DNA of 64,000 nt from Rebecca billardiae RCC1528. Taxonomy: Eukaryota; Haptophyta. The DNA lies in the NCBI GenBank assembly GCA_965240325.2, contig OZ251222.1, positions 1,798,001 to 1,862,000 on the forward strand. Direction: 5' to 3'. Of this stretch, positions 19,576-30,669 are shown piece after piece (positions within the stretch are counted from its first letter, which is position 1; every line of letters starts with the position of its first letter). The notes under the pieces are model-generated. The model searched no databases, had not been told where the DNA came from, and saw nothing but the letters and a program-made list of their open reading frames with translations. Position numbers and translations under genes: made by a program.

Positions 19576-21959
19576 TCACCGCGCAGATGGCGGGCAGCAC
19601 TGCTCAAGCTCTGCGCGTGCGGCGTTGAGGCGTCGCAGCCTCGACTCGAGCGCGCCGCGCTTGGCGCACATCTCCTCGGGCTCGGCGAGCAGCTGCGGGA
19701 TGTGCTCGCGCATCACCTGCTCGAACAGCACCGTGTGCACGCGCGCGCGCACGCCATTCACGAGGAAGAGCATGATCGCCTTGGGCGCCGCGTCCGCGAT
19801 CGAGCGCTGCACGGTCTGAAAGTACGAGCGGAGGATGTCGCGGATCAGCGTCGGGTTCGACGTGTTCACTAGCTTTTTCACGGCATTGTTCAGCTCCTGC
19901 GCGCGCGCGCGGACGCGCGCGCGCGTCGACGTCAGCGGCACCACCCACCCAGCCAGGTCAGAGCCTGCCCCCGCACCACACTGCGCGCCGCCGCCCGTCG
20001 GGCCCGTGGCGAGCCGCGCGTGCGCGCACCTGCGCGAAGGCCGGGTCGGAGGTCGAGATGTACCCCTCCTCCATCGCCACGAGCTCGCCCAGCTTGCTCA
20101 CCGCCTCGGCGTGCGCGCGCGCGAGCAGGCTGCCGACCAGCTCCTCGCGGATGCGCGCGCGCAGCACCGGGAAGCGGCAGACGGACGGCGCGTCGCACAG
20201 CTTCTCGCACAGGTCGCGGAGCTCGGTGCGCACCTCGTCGGCGGCGTGGATGCACGGCGGGAGCAGCTTGCGGATCGGCGCCTTCGCCTCCGACTGCAGC
20301 AGCTGCTCGAGCACCTCGATCGGCGGGATCGGGAACGAGAGGTGGTTCCCCTCGCAGTCCTTGACCGCGGACGCGATGAAGTCGTCAGGGAACGTCTCCT
20401 TGGAAATGGCCTCGCACGCGTGCACCTGCTCGCGCAGAGCGACGAAGGCGTCCTTGATGCGCCGGCCGGTGCGCACGTCGGCGCGCTTCTCCATCAGCGC
20501 GCCCACGTAGTCGCGGCAGAACTCCGCGACGATCGACTGCGCCAGCGCGAGCTTGGCGCTCTCCTCGGCCGGAATCGGCGGGCTGAGCTCGACGAGCGCG
20601 CGCTGCGTGCGCGTGTGCGCCTCGGCGAGCTCGGTGAGAATGGCGGGCAGGTGGGTGTGCACCGCGTGGACGAGGAGGCGCGACATCGCGCGCGCGAGCG
20701 ACGGCACGCCCAGCCGCGCCCGCGCCGCCGGCGGCATCTGCCCGTACACCGGGTGCGTCTGAAAATACGCCGCCTCGCGCTCGAAGCCGGCCTCGACCGT
20801 CACGCCGTCGCGCGTCACCTCGGCCGTCGATCTGTTGCGCACCGCAAAGTAGCCGAGCTCGAGGCGCAGGTCGCGCGCGAAGCTGCCGTCGTCAAGCAGG
20901 TAGCGCGACACGTCCGAGCCCTGCGCGGCGGCGCGGCGCGCGGCGTGGCGCGCGGGCGCCGATCGGCGGCCGGATGTGGGCGACGGCAGCGGCCAAGGCG
21001 GCAGCGGCCGTGGGCGTGTGCGCGCCACCGCGCGCGCCGCGCGTCCGCGCGCGCGTCCGCGCGCGCGCCTGGTTCATCAGGTCGACCTTGGTGAGCACGC
21101 CGATGGTGCGCTCGCCGCGCGGGTCCACCTGCTTCACCAGCTCGATCGCCGCGTCCGCCTCGAGGTCGACGCGCGCGGGCATCACGGCGAGGATCACGGT
21201 GCGCGAGCGGCCTATGTGGGCCTGGACCAGATCTCGGATCTGCTGCTTGATGTCGCTCGGCTGGCCCTGGGCGGTGAGCGCCATCTGTGTGAGGCCGGGC
21301 AGGTCGACGAGCGACAGGTCCGGCACGTGCGGCGAGTAGATACGCAGGTGAATCGGCGTCGAGGACACGCACTTGCCCGGGCCGGCCAGGCTGACCGTGC
21401 GCGCATCGATCTCAGCCCGAATCTGCGCGATTTCGCTGGCAGTCGGGTTGGGCGCAGTGAGCGGGAAGCGGCGCTCGGTGCGCCACGAGCCAGTCTCGTA
21501 CGAGCCGAACTCGGCGCGCATCGACGGCGCGCCGCCGTCCGCCTGCGCGTGCACCAGCTGCAGGTGCAGCGGGCAGCGCGTGACCATCGACTCGCCGAGC
21601 GGAAGAAGGTCGCACGCCATGATCGCGTTGAGCAGGCTCGACTTGCCGCTGGACTGGGTGCCGACGACGACGAGCTGCGGGAGCTCGGGGAGCTTGAAGT
21701 CGTCCGAGGGGTCCTGCTGCAGCAGCGCGCCGAGCGTGCTCGCCACACGCAGCACCTCCGCCGAGCTCAGCATCGCGAGAGGCGAGCCGTCGCTCGGCCC
21801 GCGCGGCCCGCCGACGTAGTTGGCGATGGCGGAGCCCGCCGCGACGGCGACGCCCCGAAGAGCACCGCCGGATACACGTGCCAGCGCGCCGAGCCGCGAG
21901 TCTGCGGCGGCTGCCCCCGCGCCGGCATGCGGCGCAGGCGGCGCAGGCGCCGCGCTCAT
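19576..21959 (-). CDS. Dynamin-related GTPase (Drp1/DNM1L-like)
   Basis: Dynamin-related proteins are large self-assembling GTPases that constrict membranes; the Drp1 class divides mitochondria and peroxisomes. Three exons of 891, 891 and 321 nt (21959-21069, 20920-20030, 19896-19576) give 700 residues. The GTPase domain has P-loop GTQSSGKSS (residues 100-108), switch II DLPG and TKVDLMNQ. The stalk follows through exon 2, and exon 3 (IRSYF-type segment ILRSYFQTVQ, then VMREHIPQLL) is the GTPase effector domain. No PH domain or Pro-rich tail is present, which fits the Drp class. Intron 2 (19897-20029) is GT-AG. Intron 1 (20921-21068) reads CAG/GC at its donor, a GC-AG intron. Start Met 21959 is chosen because farther upstream the DNA belongs to the divergent sulfatase. 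Confidence 0.93.
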
Positions 21960-22119
21960 GCCCGCCCTCCGTTCACTCCCGCCGGCCGCCCCCGGCCGGC
22001 AGCTGGCAAGCGAGCGGACCGGTACCTCTCTGCTGGAATCGCGGGCCGGACGCACGGCGGAGCCTCCACCGGAATTGGAGAATGCCGCCGCCAGTCGACG
22101 AATCGGGTTGTTCAAGGTC
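21960..22119. promoter_or_regulatory. Bidirectional promoter region, dynamin/sulfatase
   Basis: These 160 bp lie between divergent start codons and must carry the 5' leaders and promoters of both genes. The region has a GGCCGGGGGC-type palindromic GC stretch near 21987-22005. No TATA box is visible. Confidence 0.5.
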
Positions 22120-23841
22120 ATGCTGGTCATGACAATGACGATGGCGTCGGCCGGTGGCGCGTTCGTGCCTGTGCTCGCGCTCTGCTTCGCCCAGACCGGG
22201 GCGGCAGCGGAGCGGCCCCACAACTGGGCGGCAGCGGAGCGGCCCCACATCGTGTTCGTGCTCGCGGACGACCTAGGGTGGGCCAACGTCGGCTTCCATC
22301 GGCCCAGAGCCGACGGCGAGGTCCGGACGCCGACGCTGGACGCGCTCGTGAAGGATGGGATCCATCTCGAGCGCCACTACGCGCACACGTACTGCAGCCC
22401 GTCGCGCTCCGCGCTGCAGACGGGGCGGCTTCCGATCCACGTGAACGTGAACAACTACGAGCCATACATGCGCAACGACGCCGCGGACCCGGACGCAGGC
22501 TTCTCCGGGATCCCGCGCAACATGTCCACGGTCGCGAATAAGCTGCAGGCGGCCGGGTACGCCACCGCGATCGCGGGCAAGTGGGACGTGGGGATGGCGA
22601 CGGTTGGGCACGCGCCGCGCGCGCGTGGGTACGACCAGTCGCTCATCTACTTCCACCACTACAACGACTGGTACACGATGAAAGCCGGCCCGCCGTGCAA
22701 GCCGAGCAACGAGTCGCTGCAGGACCTGTGGGCGAACGACGGCCCGGCGCGCGCGCGCGTCAACCCTGCGGACGGCACCTGCGCCGGCTGGCCGTGGGCG
22801 GAGAACGCGAGCTGCGCGTACGAGGACGACGTGTTCGTGGCCGAGCTCGAGCGCGTCATCCACGCGCACGACACGCGCACGCCGCTCTTCGCGCTCTTCT
22901 CCGCGCACGCGGCGCACTCGCCGTACCAGGTGCCTGAGGCGTACGCGAAGCAATTTGCGTTCGTGGACGACGAGCGGCGCGGGCTGTACGCCGCGCTGGT
23001 CGCGCACCTCGACGCGTCCGTGCGCAGGCTGGTGCGGGCGCTGCGCGCGAAGGCGGGGATGTGGGAGCGCACGCTGCTCGTCTTTGCCAGCGACAATGGC
23101 GGACCGATCACGCAGTGGGCAAACAACTGGCCCCTGCGCGGCGGCAAGCACTCGCAGTTCGAAGGCGGCGTGCGCACCGCCGCCTTTGTCAGCGGCGGCG
23201 CAGTGCCGCCCGCCGCGCGCGGCACGCGCTCGCACGCGCTCGTCTCGATCGCCGACTGGTATGCGACGTTCTGCGCGCTGGCCGGCGTCGAGCCGGCGGA
23301 CGCGCGCGCGCACGCTGCCGGCCTCCCGCCCGTCGATGGCATCAACGTGTGGCCGGCGCTCGTCGCGCCGAGCTCGCGCGGCGGCGCGGTCGGCCGCGAG
23401 GAGGTGCCGCTCGGTGCGTGCGAGGGCTACCGGCACACCGTCTTCTGCGCGTCGGACAAGGCGGGGCGCGCGGCCGTCAACGGCCTCGTGTACCGTGACC
23501 GCCGCTCGGGCCACCTCTTCAAGCTGTTGGTCGGGGAGCACGCGCTGCCGGTGTGGACCGGGCCGCACTCGCCCAACGCGACGGACGCGCGGCTGGGCGG
23601 CTGGCTGGACTGCGGCGCGGGTGGCTGCCTCTTCGACCTGGACGCTGACCCGACGGAGCACATCGACCTTGCGGGCAGCGCAGAGCACGCGCGTCTGCGC
23701 GCACGGATGCGCGCGCGCCTCAAGGCGCACGACTCGTCGGCCTGGACACCCGACCGGGGCACGTCAGACCTCGAAGGAGCATGCGACGCGGGCGTCAACG
23801 CCTGGCTCGGCTTCTGGGGGCCGTGGGTCGGCAGCCCGTAG
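22120..23841 (+). CDS. Type I sulfatase (arylsulfatase B-like)
   Basis: This secreted or lysosomal-type hydrolase removes sulfate esters, probably from sulfated polysaccharides. It is 573 residues with no intron. A signal peptide follows Met 22120 (hydrophobic stretch GAFVPVLALCFAQTGAAA). Metal-binding DD is in VLADDLGW. The sulfatase signature CSPSR (Cys 92) provides the Cys that becomes formylglycine, and GRLP completes the motif. SDNGGP supplies the second metal site, and LRGGK with FEGGVR matches arylsulfatases B and A. The usual GKWHLG reads GKWDVG, so a residue normally His is Asp. An exact internal 24-nt duplication gives two AAAERPH copies just after the signal peptide. The open frame continues upstream to 21820 into the dynamin gene, so the later Met is chosen. 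Confidence 0.93.
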   Translation: MLVMTMTMASAGGAFVPVLALCFAQTGAAAERPHNWAAAERPHIVFVLADDLGWANVGFHRPRADGEVRTPTLDALVKDGIHLERHYAHTYCSPSRSALQTGRLPIHVNVNNYEPYMRNDAADPDAGFSGIPRNMSTVANKLQAAGYATAIAGKWDVGMATVGHAPRARGYDQSLIYFHHYNDWYTMKAGPPCKPSNESLQDLWANDGPARARVNPADGTCAGWPWAENASCAYEDDVFVAELERVIHAHDTRTPLFALFSAHAAHSPYQVPEAYAKQFAFVDDERRGLYAALVAHLDASVRRLVRALRAKAGMWERTLLVFASDNGGPITQWANNWPLRGGKHSQFEGGVRTAAFVSGGAVPPAARGTRSHALVSIADWYATFCALAGVEPADARAHAAGLPPVDGINVWPALVAPSSRGGAVGREEVPLGACEGYRHTVFCASDKAGRAAVNGLVYRDRRSGHLFKLLVGEHALPVWTGPHSPNATDARLGGWLDCGAGGCLFDLDADPTEHIDLAGSAEHARLRARMRARLKAHDSSAWTPDRGTSDLEGACDAGVNAWLGFWGPWVGSP

Positions 23842-24403
<562 letters not shown>

Positions 24404-24550
24404 GGCCCGCGGTGCAGGGCGGAGCGCGCAGCGTGGAGCCCGCACCAGCGGGCCCGAACCACGTTTCAAAAAGATCTTTGATCAAAGAAAAAAGGGACGG
24501 GGGACGATTTTCAGGGCTGGAGGAGACCGAGTTTCGAATTTTGAGACTCC
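24404..24550 (+). repeat. Dispersed repeat R1, copy 2
   Basis: It is nearly identical to 899-1045, with small differences in the A/G-rich stretch. It starts immediately after the foldback arm fragment, so the junction marks an insertion or recombination point. Confidence 0.8.
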
Positions 24551-24967
24551 CTTACAGGTGCATCCTCGTCGAAAAAGGGCGCGTCCGCCGTCTTGAATAG
24601 TGAACAGAGGAATCAACGAAACCCGCGCCCAACTGTGCGAGGCAGGGTAATTGTGGGTAGACTCTCCTTAATGTAGTGTGACCATAGTAAAATAATATGG
24701 CCTCGCCGCTGCAAGATGCCAAGAACGACCGTTGACATAATCGTCCAACCAACTCCAATAGTGCGAGAGATTGAAAATACCCGCCGCAGCTATCCGTATA
24801 GTCGGAGCCGGAGGGGGCGCGGCGCGCGGCGTGTGCGGCCCGCGTTTGTACGGCTGCGGCGACAGGAGCTCAACTGCCTCAAGGAGGCGCCAGCCACGAG
24901 CGACCGACGGGTGAGGACGGCGATGGGCAGGTGCGCGCGGCGAGTGGCGCCTGGAGCGCGCGGCTGT

Positions 24968-25030
24968 GGCGGGTCCCGACTGCCGTCGACATCGCGTTCG
25001 TGCCCCCGCTCACTCCGCGCGCCCCCGCCG
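24968..25030. repeat. Dispersed segment shared with 32900-32965
   Basis: Both loci contain GCGGGTCCC, then GCCGTCG-CATCGC, TTCGTGCC and GCTCACTCCGCGCGCCCC at matching spacing with scattered substitutions. Read on the minus strand both give the peptide GTNAM-TAVGTR, so an old coding repeat is possible. Confidence 0.55.
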
Positions 25031-25451
25031 CCCCGTGTCGATGCCTGCGCGCGGCCGCGCGCGTCGCCCGGGGCGCCCCGCCGCCGCGCCGCGGCAGCCG
25101 CCCTGTATTCGGGCTCTCGCAAGCTCGGGGGCAGCGGCGCCTGATGCCGGACTGATCGATCTCTGAGTCTTCGACTTCACCACGCGCCGCCCTTGCCATG
25201 CCTTTCCGGGGAGCGCCGACGATCCGAGTCCATCGTCGACCGTCGACTCTGAGCGAGGGCTACGCCTCGGAACTGAACGGTACTCTACGAGGAGGACGAG
25301 CTGCGCGGGCGACGGTGGTGCGTGCCGTCCCCAGAGCTGGCTGTGCCTCTGCAACGCGTGCCGAGCCTGATCGAGGTGTGTCCGCCCGTGCACGCGCGGC
25401 GTGCGCGAACGATCTGTGACTGCGGTGCCCTCGAACCTCGGCACTGCGTGC

Positions 25452-25767
25452 CGTCCCTCGGGCTGTCAGCTCCGCGTGGCCTGGCGTGCACGTAGAGTTG
25501 CGCTCATGCGTCGATCACGCCTCGCGCCCGCCTGTCGGCCGTCGCGCAGGCGCTGGTCGAACCCTACTCGGACCAGTGCAAATCATCTAACTATCCTGGC
25601 GCTGCCGGTGCGCGGTGACCCGGGACAGCGGTCACAGTCAGCAGCACGGCGGCCCGAACGAATCCGCGGCCCCGCACCGTGCTCCCTGGCGGTCAGCTTC
25701 GCGTGGCCTGGCGTGCACGTGGAGTCGCGCTCATGCGTCGATCACGCCTCGTCGCATCCGCCTGTAC
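25452..25767. repeat. Direct duplication, about 85 bp, offset about 227 bp
   Basis: Positions 25452-25536 and 25679-25767 share GCGTGGCCTGGCGTGCACGT and TGCGTCGATCACGCCTCG with few differences. The spacer has no recognised gene. Confidence 0.75.
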
Positions 25768-25915
25768 ACAATCGGCGCCGCGCCGGCGGCTGCGAAGTGC
25801 GATGGGCCCGCCCGCGGCGCAGCGGGCGGCGGCGCGCCGCTGGTGGAGAGTCTAGTTGTACGGGCATGCAACTCCGGGTCTGTCAATGGACGACTGCGAC
25901 GGAGGGTGCACCGCC

Positions 25916-25969
25916 ACCGCGGGCCCTGAACTACGTTCGTTCTACGGAAAAGGACCGCGGAACGCGGTC
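25916..25969 (+). repeat. Stem-loop repeat family, copy 3
   Basis: It contains CACCGCGGGCCCT, AACTACGTTCGTTCTACGG and the hairpin GACCGCG (25953-25959), GAA, CGCGGTC (25963-25969). It is followed by CCGATGCTGCC and CACGTCGTTATATAT, the terminal sequence of the foldback element, and then a TG microsatellite. Confidence 0.75.
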
Positions 25970-25992
25970 ATCCGATGCTGCCGCCACGTCGT

Positions 25993-26000
<8 letters not shown>

Positions 26001-26069
<69 letters not shown>
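26001..26069. repeat. (TG)n microsatellite, about 69 bp
   Basis: This is an uninterrupted TG dinucleotide run, preceded by CACGTCGTTATATATA. Confidence 0.97.
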
Positions 26070-26075
<6 letters not shown>

Positions 26076-26278
26076 ATATTCAATATGTCTCTAAGACTAG
26101 TGTTAAGTGTCTCGGACGACACGGCGCAGAATGATACGACGCGCGCTGCGTTTTTCCACGGGCCGGTCCGCCAGACCGCGAAACAATTCACGCATTTTCA
26201 GAGCGAGTCGCGGCTCCGCCTTCCCATTGGTCGGTTGGGGGGGGATCGAAAAATGAGCGGTCGCCAAAGTGAGACATA

Positions 26279-26911
26279 TTATCTCAATACCATCAGGCGA
26301 AAGACTGGAATCAGGAAGAAAACGAGCCAATGGTCGTCCCGGAAGGCATGATGGCTTGGCCGCAATCTCCTTAGCATCTCAGCAATCTTCGCTCCTTTTT
26401 TGTGTCCTTCTCCACATCCACGAGGCCTGGACGAGATCGCTTGCGAGCGGAAGGGCTTCGGGTCGAGACTCGAGTAGAGCGCGTCAAAGCGAAGGGGAGC
26501 CGCTGGCTCGCTGGCTCCGTGAGGTTCAAGGCAGCTAGCCGCCGACGCTGATGGCGAAGACGGCGGCTGGCCAAGGGCCGTAAGGGCACCCAACTCCCAG
26601 TGCGGCCAGCTCGGAGGTTGAGGTGCCTCTGTCTGTCTCGTGGCCTCGCGACTCGCGTCCGGCCGGCGTGCTTCAAACGCTGCGCGAGGGCGCGACGTCG
26701 AGCGCTCTGCCTGGATGACTGGCGGCGATGCCGAACCCGGACGGCTCGCCGCTGAGCGGCGCGGGTCAAGGCTCTCCTGACACGCGCGTGAGTCCGCCAG
26801 GCTCGCCTCTTTCGCCTCTCGGCCCGTGCAATCGGCAGTTGCCAACGCGGCGCGCGAGCTCACTCGTGCCGTGCGCGCCAGCAGCAAACGGAGCGCTCGG
26901 GCTGCTTGCAC
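26279..26911 (-). CDS. Unrecognised open frame, candidate exon
   Basis: A 210-codon frame starts MQAARALRLLLARTARVSSR, which resembles a mitochondrial presequence. It contains the TEAPQPP...WELGALTALG segment that recurs inverted on the other strand. No known domain is present. It may be a gene, half of a duplicated head-to-head pair, or a composition artefact. I cannot define exon limits. Confidence 0.25.
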   Translation of the reverse strand: MQAARALRLLLARTARVSSRAALATADCTGREAKEASLADSRACQESLDPRRSAASRPGSASPPVIQAERSTSRPRAAFEARRPDASREATRQTEAPQPPSWPHWELGALTALGQPPSSPSASAASCLEPHGASEPAAPLRFDALYSSLDPKPFRSQAISSRPRGCGEGHKKGAKIAEMLRRLRPSHHAFRDDHWLVFFLIPVFRLMVLR

Positions 26912-27289
26912 CGGGCACGCAGGGGCAAGCGTGGGCGCCCGCCCGCACTTTGGCTTGTAGGCCCCTACGGGCAGCCTCCATGTCCGCCTGACTCACTTCC
27001 GTTCCCGGCGGTCGGCTGCTCGACTCGTCGCGCGTCCGGTGGCCTCAGCCGAGCTGCGCTCGGCTCGCCCCCACCTCCGCCTCCACCTCCGCCTCGCCAT
27101 CAGCACTGTCCGCCTCGCCCGCCGCGCGCCGCCCGCCGCGCGCCGCCCGCCGCGGCGCCCCGTCATGCCCGCACCCTCGCCTCCCGCGTCTTCGGCGACG
27201 GGCCACTCACCGCGGGCACTCACGGAGGCGAGCACAACAGAGGCGCCCCAACCTCCGCACTGGGAGTTGGGTGCCCTTACGGCCCTTGG
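26571..27289. repeat. Inverted repeat pair encoding WELGALTALG on both strands
   Basis: The left arm 26571-26632 contains AAGGGCCGTAAGGGCACCCA and on to GCCTCTGT. The right arm 27236-27289 is its reverse complement with one 9-nt difference and a few substitutions. Each arm, read outward, encodes TEAPQPP...WELGALTALG. About 600 bp separate the arms. Confidence 0.7.
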
Positions 27290-27473
27290 GCTGGCGATGG
27301 TCGCAACTCAAGTGGGATTGGGGATTGGAAGATGGGCTGAAAGACCAGGCATCGTATTCAACTCCAGCCGACCAACACTGCAGCTCTGTGATGCGGGCCC
27401 GGCCACTGTACTGTACACGGCAGGCCCCGGGCTTGCGTCGCGCCGCAGGTTGGGGTCGCCGGCCTTCCTATAG
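27165..27473 (+). CDS. Unrecognised open frame with a possible membrane segment
   Basis: The frame carries the inverted partner of the WELGALTALG segment and continues GLAMVATQVGLGIGRWAE, a plausible membrane helix, to a stop at 27473. It has no family match. The longer frame is open from 27039. It could be the first exon of a gene continuing into 27553-27783. Confidence 0.3.
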   Translation: MPAPSPPASSATGHSPRALTEASTTEAPQPPHWELGALTALGLAMVATQVGLGIGRWAERPGIVFNSSRPTLQLCDAGPATVLYTAGPGLASRRRLGSPAFL

Positions 27474-27552
27474 GCGCTCACCACGGCTCTTGCGACGGTG
27501 ACGGTGACATGGATGAAGACGATGGCGACGCCTTTCACGACGCTGCCTCTGC

Positions 27553-27783
27553 GTGGCCAGACTCGCTGCGCAGTCGATCGGCCGGATGCACATCAAAAGG
27601 GTGGTGGCGGGCCGGTCCGCGGCGGGCAAGCTCATCATGTCGTTCGGGCCTGGCGGCCGCGGCATGTGCCGTTTTCACCTCCCGCAGGTCGCATTTGAGC
27701 TGATGGAGTTATGCGGCGACGTCCTCAAGACCGGGCCAGAGGATCACAGCGTGGAGTGCAACGCTTGTTTTGCCGGGCGGTGA
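27553..27783 (+). CDS. Unrecognised open frame, coding-like
   Basis: The 76-codon frame includes GRMHIKRVVAGRSAAGKLIM, then FHLPQVAFELMELCGDVLKT and a terminal CNACFAGR. The balanced composition, unlike the Arg/Pro-rich shadow frames nearby, suggests a real terminal exon. No domain is recognised. Any upstream exon is unresolved. Confidence 0.35.
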   Translation: MARLAAQSIGRMHIKRVVAGRSAAGKLIMSFGPGGRGMCRFHLPQVAFELMELCGDVLKTGPEDHSVECNACFAGR

Positions 27784-28041
27784 GCCGCGCGTGTTGATTC
27801 GCCGCGAATGATCGCTCGGCGACGACGACTACCGGTCGTCGACTATACGGCCGCGTACGTACTGCTATAATAACGGCGGTATAACTATCGGACCGTGTAG
27901 TAGTACCGGCGGGCCGTGGCGCGCCGCCGAGTCGTGCCGATTCCAGGACGTTATTCCGCCTATTCGTTCCGACGACTCATCCGACGTCGGGCCCGCGCGC
28001 GCACTTGTTAGCCCGTTATCAGATTACTCGTCGTTGTTCAC

Positions 28042-29139
28042 CTACTTCCTGAATTCCTCATCCCGATCCGAGTCCGACTCAGAAGTCAGTGTCAGATCCG
28101 GGCGCTGCGCCATCAGTGCGGGCGGCGTCACCACTTCTGTCGCCGCCGGCGGAACGTCTCCGCCGCCGGTCGGACCGGCGCTAGAAGTCGTAGATGAATT
28201 GCTGGCGCTATTGCTAGTGATCCGAGTATCCGTCAGACGTGATAATGCGGCACCGTGTCCCGTGATGGGACATGAGTCTGGTCCGGCGGCGGCACTCGCC
28301 AATCGCGATAGTTCGACACGCGGTGACTGCATGCTCTGATGATGATCGTCATCTGTATATTGAGTGACTGGCGGGCAGCAGAGTGACGACGACGCCCACC
28401 GCGCTGTCGTCCGTCTAGTGCCAAGCTCCCAAGAGTCGTCGGGCCTTTGACGCGGGGCGCCGTGCGCACCGGCGCTGCAATAACTCGCCAACTCGGCATC
28501 GTCACGAGTCTGCACGGGCCTCGGCCGATTTGGTGAACCCAGCGGCGTGCACTGCCGCGAGCGTGCTGCCCGGGCTGACCTTGGATTCGATGCCAGAGTG
28601 ATAAGACATGACAATTCCATAGTCTGTGCTTGCCCTCCCCACTACCCGCGTACGCCGCGAGTGCCTCCGTACGAGTTCATGGCCGCGTAGAACGGCGCAC
28701 CGTGCGGCGGGCGACGAGGCCGCACTCGTGAGCTGCATGCTGCATCCAGGCAACGCCTTGGACGCGTACCTGTGCTTCCTGAGAAGGCGGGCCTCACGCC
28801 TGGCTGCGCTGGTGTCGGTGGACGCCCTGAGCTTCACCGCAGCCAGCCCACCCTGGGCGTCGACAACCTTGTTTACAAACCGTGCCGTGCAGGAGCCCGC
28901 TCCCACAAGCTGCTCTCACAGTGAGCCGCAGCTGGGACATCCATCTGTTCGGCCTCCTCGCTGGGGAGCGTCAGGTCGAGCGCCGGAACTTCCGACTTGC
29001 GCGAGCCCAGCAGCCGGCCGAGCGGCGCCCAGCCGCGCGCGCTCTCCCCCTCCGCGCGGCGCAGCGTGAATGAAGGCGGGCGCGCACGACGTTGATTGAG
29101 AAAGAGCTCCTCCTCCTGCACGCGCAGGCTCCACAGCAC
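28042..29139 (-). pseudogene. Unresolved gene or decayed gene, several coding-like frames
   Basis: Three minus-strand frames look coding in succession. The first is 29139-28873 (EEELFLNQRRARPPSFTLRR to EEAEQMDVPAAAHC). The second is 28906-28502 (FVNKVVDAQGGLAAVKLRAS, then LLRKHRYASKALPGC). The third ends at 28042 with LTSESDSDRDEEFRK. The first two overlap and switch frame near 28890 without an obvious intron, which suggests a frameshift. No domain is recognised. It may be a multi-exon gene with unusual introns or a pseudogene. Confidence 0.35.
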
Positions 29140-29636
29140 AAGCGCGCCCGATGCGAAGAGGAAAGCATCGAAGGGTGCGGGCAGCGCGTGCTACTGCTCG
29201 TCGCGCTCCCACTGAGAGCGCGACGTGGGCAACGTGAACGTCACGTGCCGACGGGCGTCGGTCAGACGACGTGGACGGGAGGCGAGCAGCGCGGCGGAGG
29301 AGACGTGGGTGCCAGTGAGCGTGCACGGCGCGGACGGCTCCCCGCCGCAGGGCGGCGTCGTGTGCTCGCCCGCCGGCCGCCTGCTCTAGGATCCTCAGAA
29401 TCCTCAGAAGTCCGCCTCGCCGGGCCGCGTTGAGAGCCCCAACTGAAAACTCCCAAGGGGGGCTTCCAGGTCTTGCATCTGAAGACCACGATCTCCGTCC
29501 GATCTTCGTTTAGTCTATTGGTGCGACGAAGCAGGAATATGATTTTCTTTTGTCCTCCGCGTGTCGATCTCGCCGGCTCGCAAGCCAAGCCTTTCAGAAA
29601 CGCGGCGCTGCTGGGGGCGGGGCCGGCCATGCACCG

Positions 29637-29746
<110 letters not shown>

Positions 29747-30081
29747 GCTTATTGCTGTCATCAGCAATATACAGTGTACTGCCATTGACAGTCGCCAGTC
29801 GCCCGCGGTCGGCGCGGCTATTCGGGCTAACCGCTAAGCCCAAGGTTATGAGTTCTGCCAGCAGACACCTGGGAGCGTTACCAGCCGAGTGAGCAGCCGT
29901 CGACGTTGGCGTCATCATCGCGGGATTGACGACATGCCTTGCCGACGATGAGAGAAAAGCATGCGAGATGCACTCCAGTGCGTGTTGCTGCGCGTTCGGG
30001 ATGCCGGCTCTCTTGTCACCGGCGCAGCACTCGTGAGTACAATGCCACATCCTTTGTCGGACTCGGCCAGTCGTTTCATTG

Positions 30082-30597
30082 TTAGTAGACGTCCACCCCC
30101 AGGCGTGCCAGCTCGGCGACCAGCTGGCGGCGCTCGTGGGCAAGCTTCACCGAGGTACGCGGCCGCATGAGCGTACGAATCCACGACTCTTGCGCGCGCA
30201 CATCGGCAAGCTCCTTCAGAAGCCGTGAGCAAATGGCCGCGTGGTTTGAGCGCATAAACGAGCGCACGTCTTGTGCTGCCGGCACAGATGGGATGGCAGA
30301 GCCGGCACCGCTTGAATGAGCCGTGGGGATTATGGGTGGTTGCGCCCCTGCCGACGGTGGCGGGGGCAAGAGCAGATACTTGGCCACGGCAGGTGGGATC
30401 GACTGCCGCATGTTCTCTGGCAGCCGATCGATATCGATCACGCCAGTCTTGCACGCCACGATGGGTGCAGTCAGCGCGATGGCGAGTGCGGGGACGACGG
30501 GTAGCGCTGTCTGCTCTTCGGCAGCCTTCGCCGTTGCAAAGCCTCGAACGCCCCGGCCGCGCGCGAAGAGGGCTCGTCCCAGCGCCATCATGGCCAC
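30082..30597 (-). CDS. Small protein with mitochondrial presequence, unknown function
   Basis: This frame encodes 171 residues. It starts [20 protein letters not shown], an acid-free Arg-rich presequence, followed by a cleavage-like region. A hydrophobic segment [15 protein letters not shown] could be a membrane helix. The C-terminal 60 residues are helical and charged ([14 protein letters not shown], then [20 protein letters not shown]). I do not recognise the family. Start codons of this gene and the divergent Sel1/MYND gene are 72 bp apart, which suggests a shared promoter. Confidence 0.65.
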   Translation of the reverse strand: MAMMALGRALFARGRGVRGFATAKAAEEQTALPVVPALAIALTAPIVACKTGVIDIDRLPENMRQSIPPAVAKYLLLPPPPSAGAQPPIIPTAHSSGAGSAIPSVPAAQDVRSFMRSNHAAICSRLLKELADVRAQESWIRTLMRPRTSVKLAHERRQLVAELARLGVDVY

Positions 30598-30669
30598 CGT
30601 CCGCCCGACGATATCCGTCCACCGCGATTTATTTGTTGCCGGCTGGAGCGAACGAGATCACTGGATCTC
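30598..30669. promoter_or_regulatory. Compact divergent promoter region
   Basis: These 72 bp separate two divergent start codons. No core motif is visible beyond an AT-richer patch (GATTTATTTGTTG). Confidence 0.35.

Larger units (their letters stand above)
24551..25915. other. Repeat-bearing region without a supported gene
   Basis: This stretch contains a segment around 24968-25030 similar to 32900-32965, and a direct duplication at 25452-25767. Open frames here have no recognised domain. Confidence 0.4.

Noticed and set aside
22273-23730. Minus-strand open frame of 485 codons
   Set aside because: It is antisense to the sulfatase, which has clear catalytic motifs on the plus strand.
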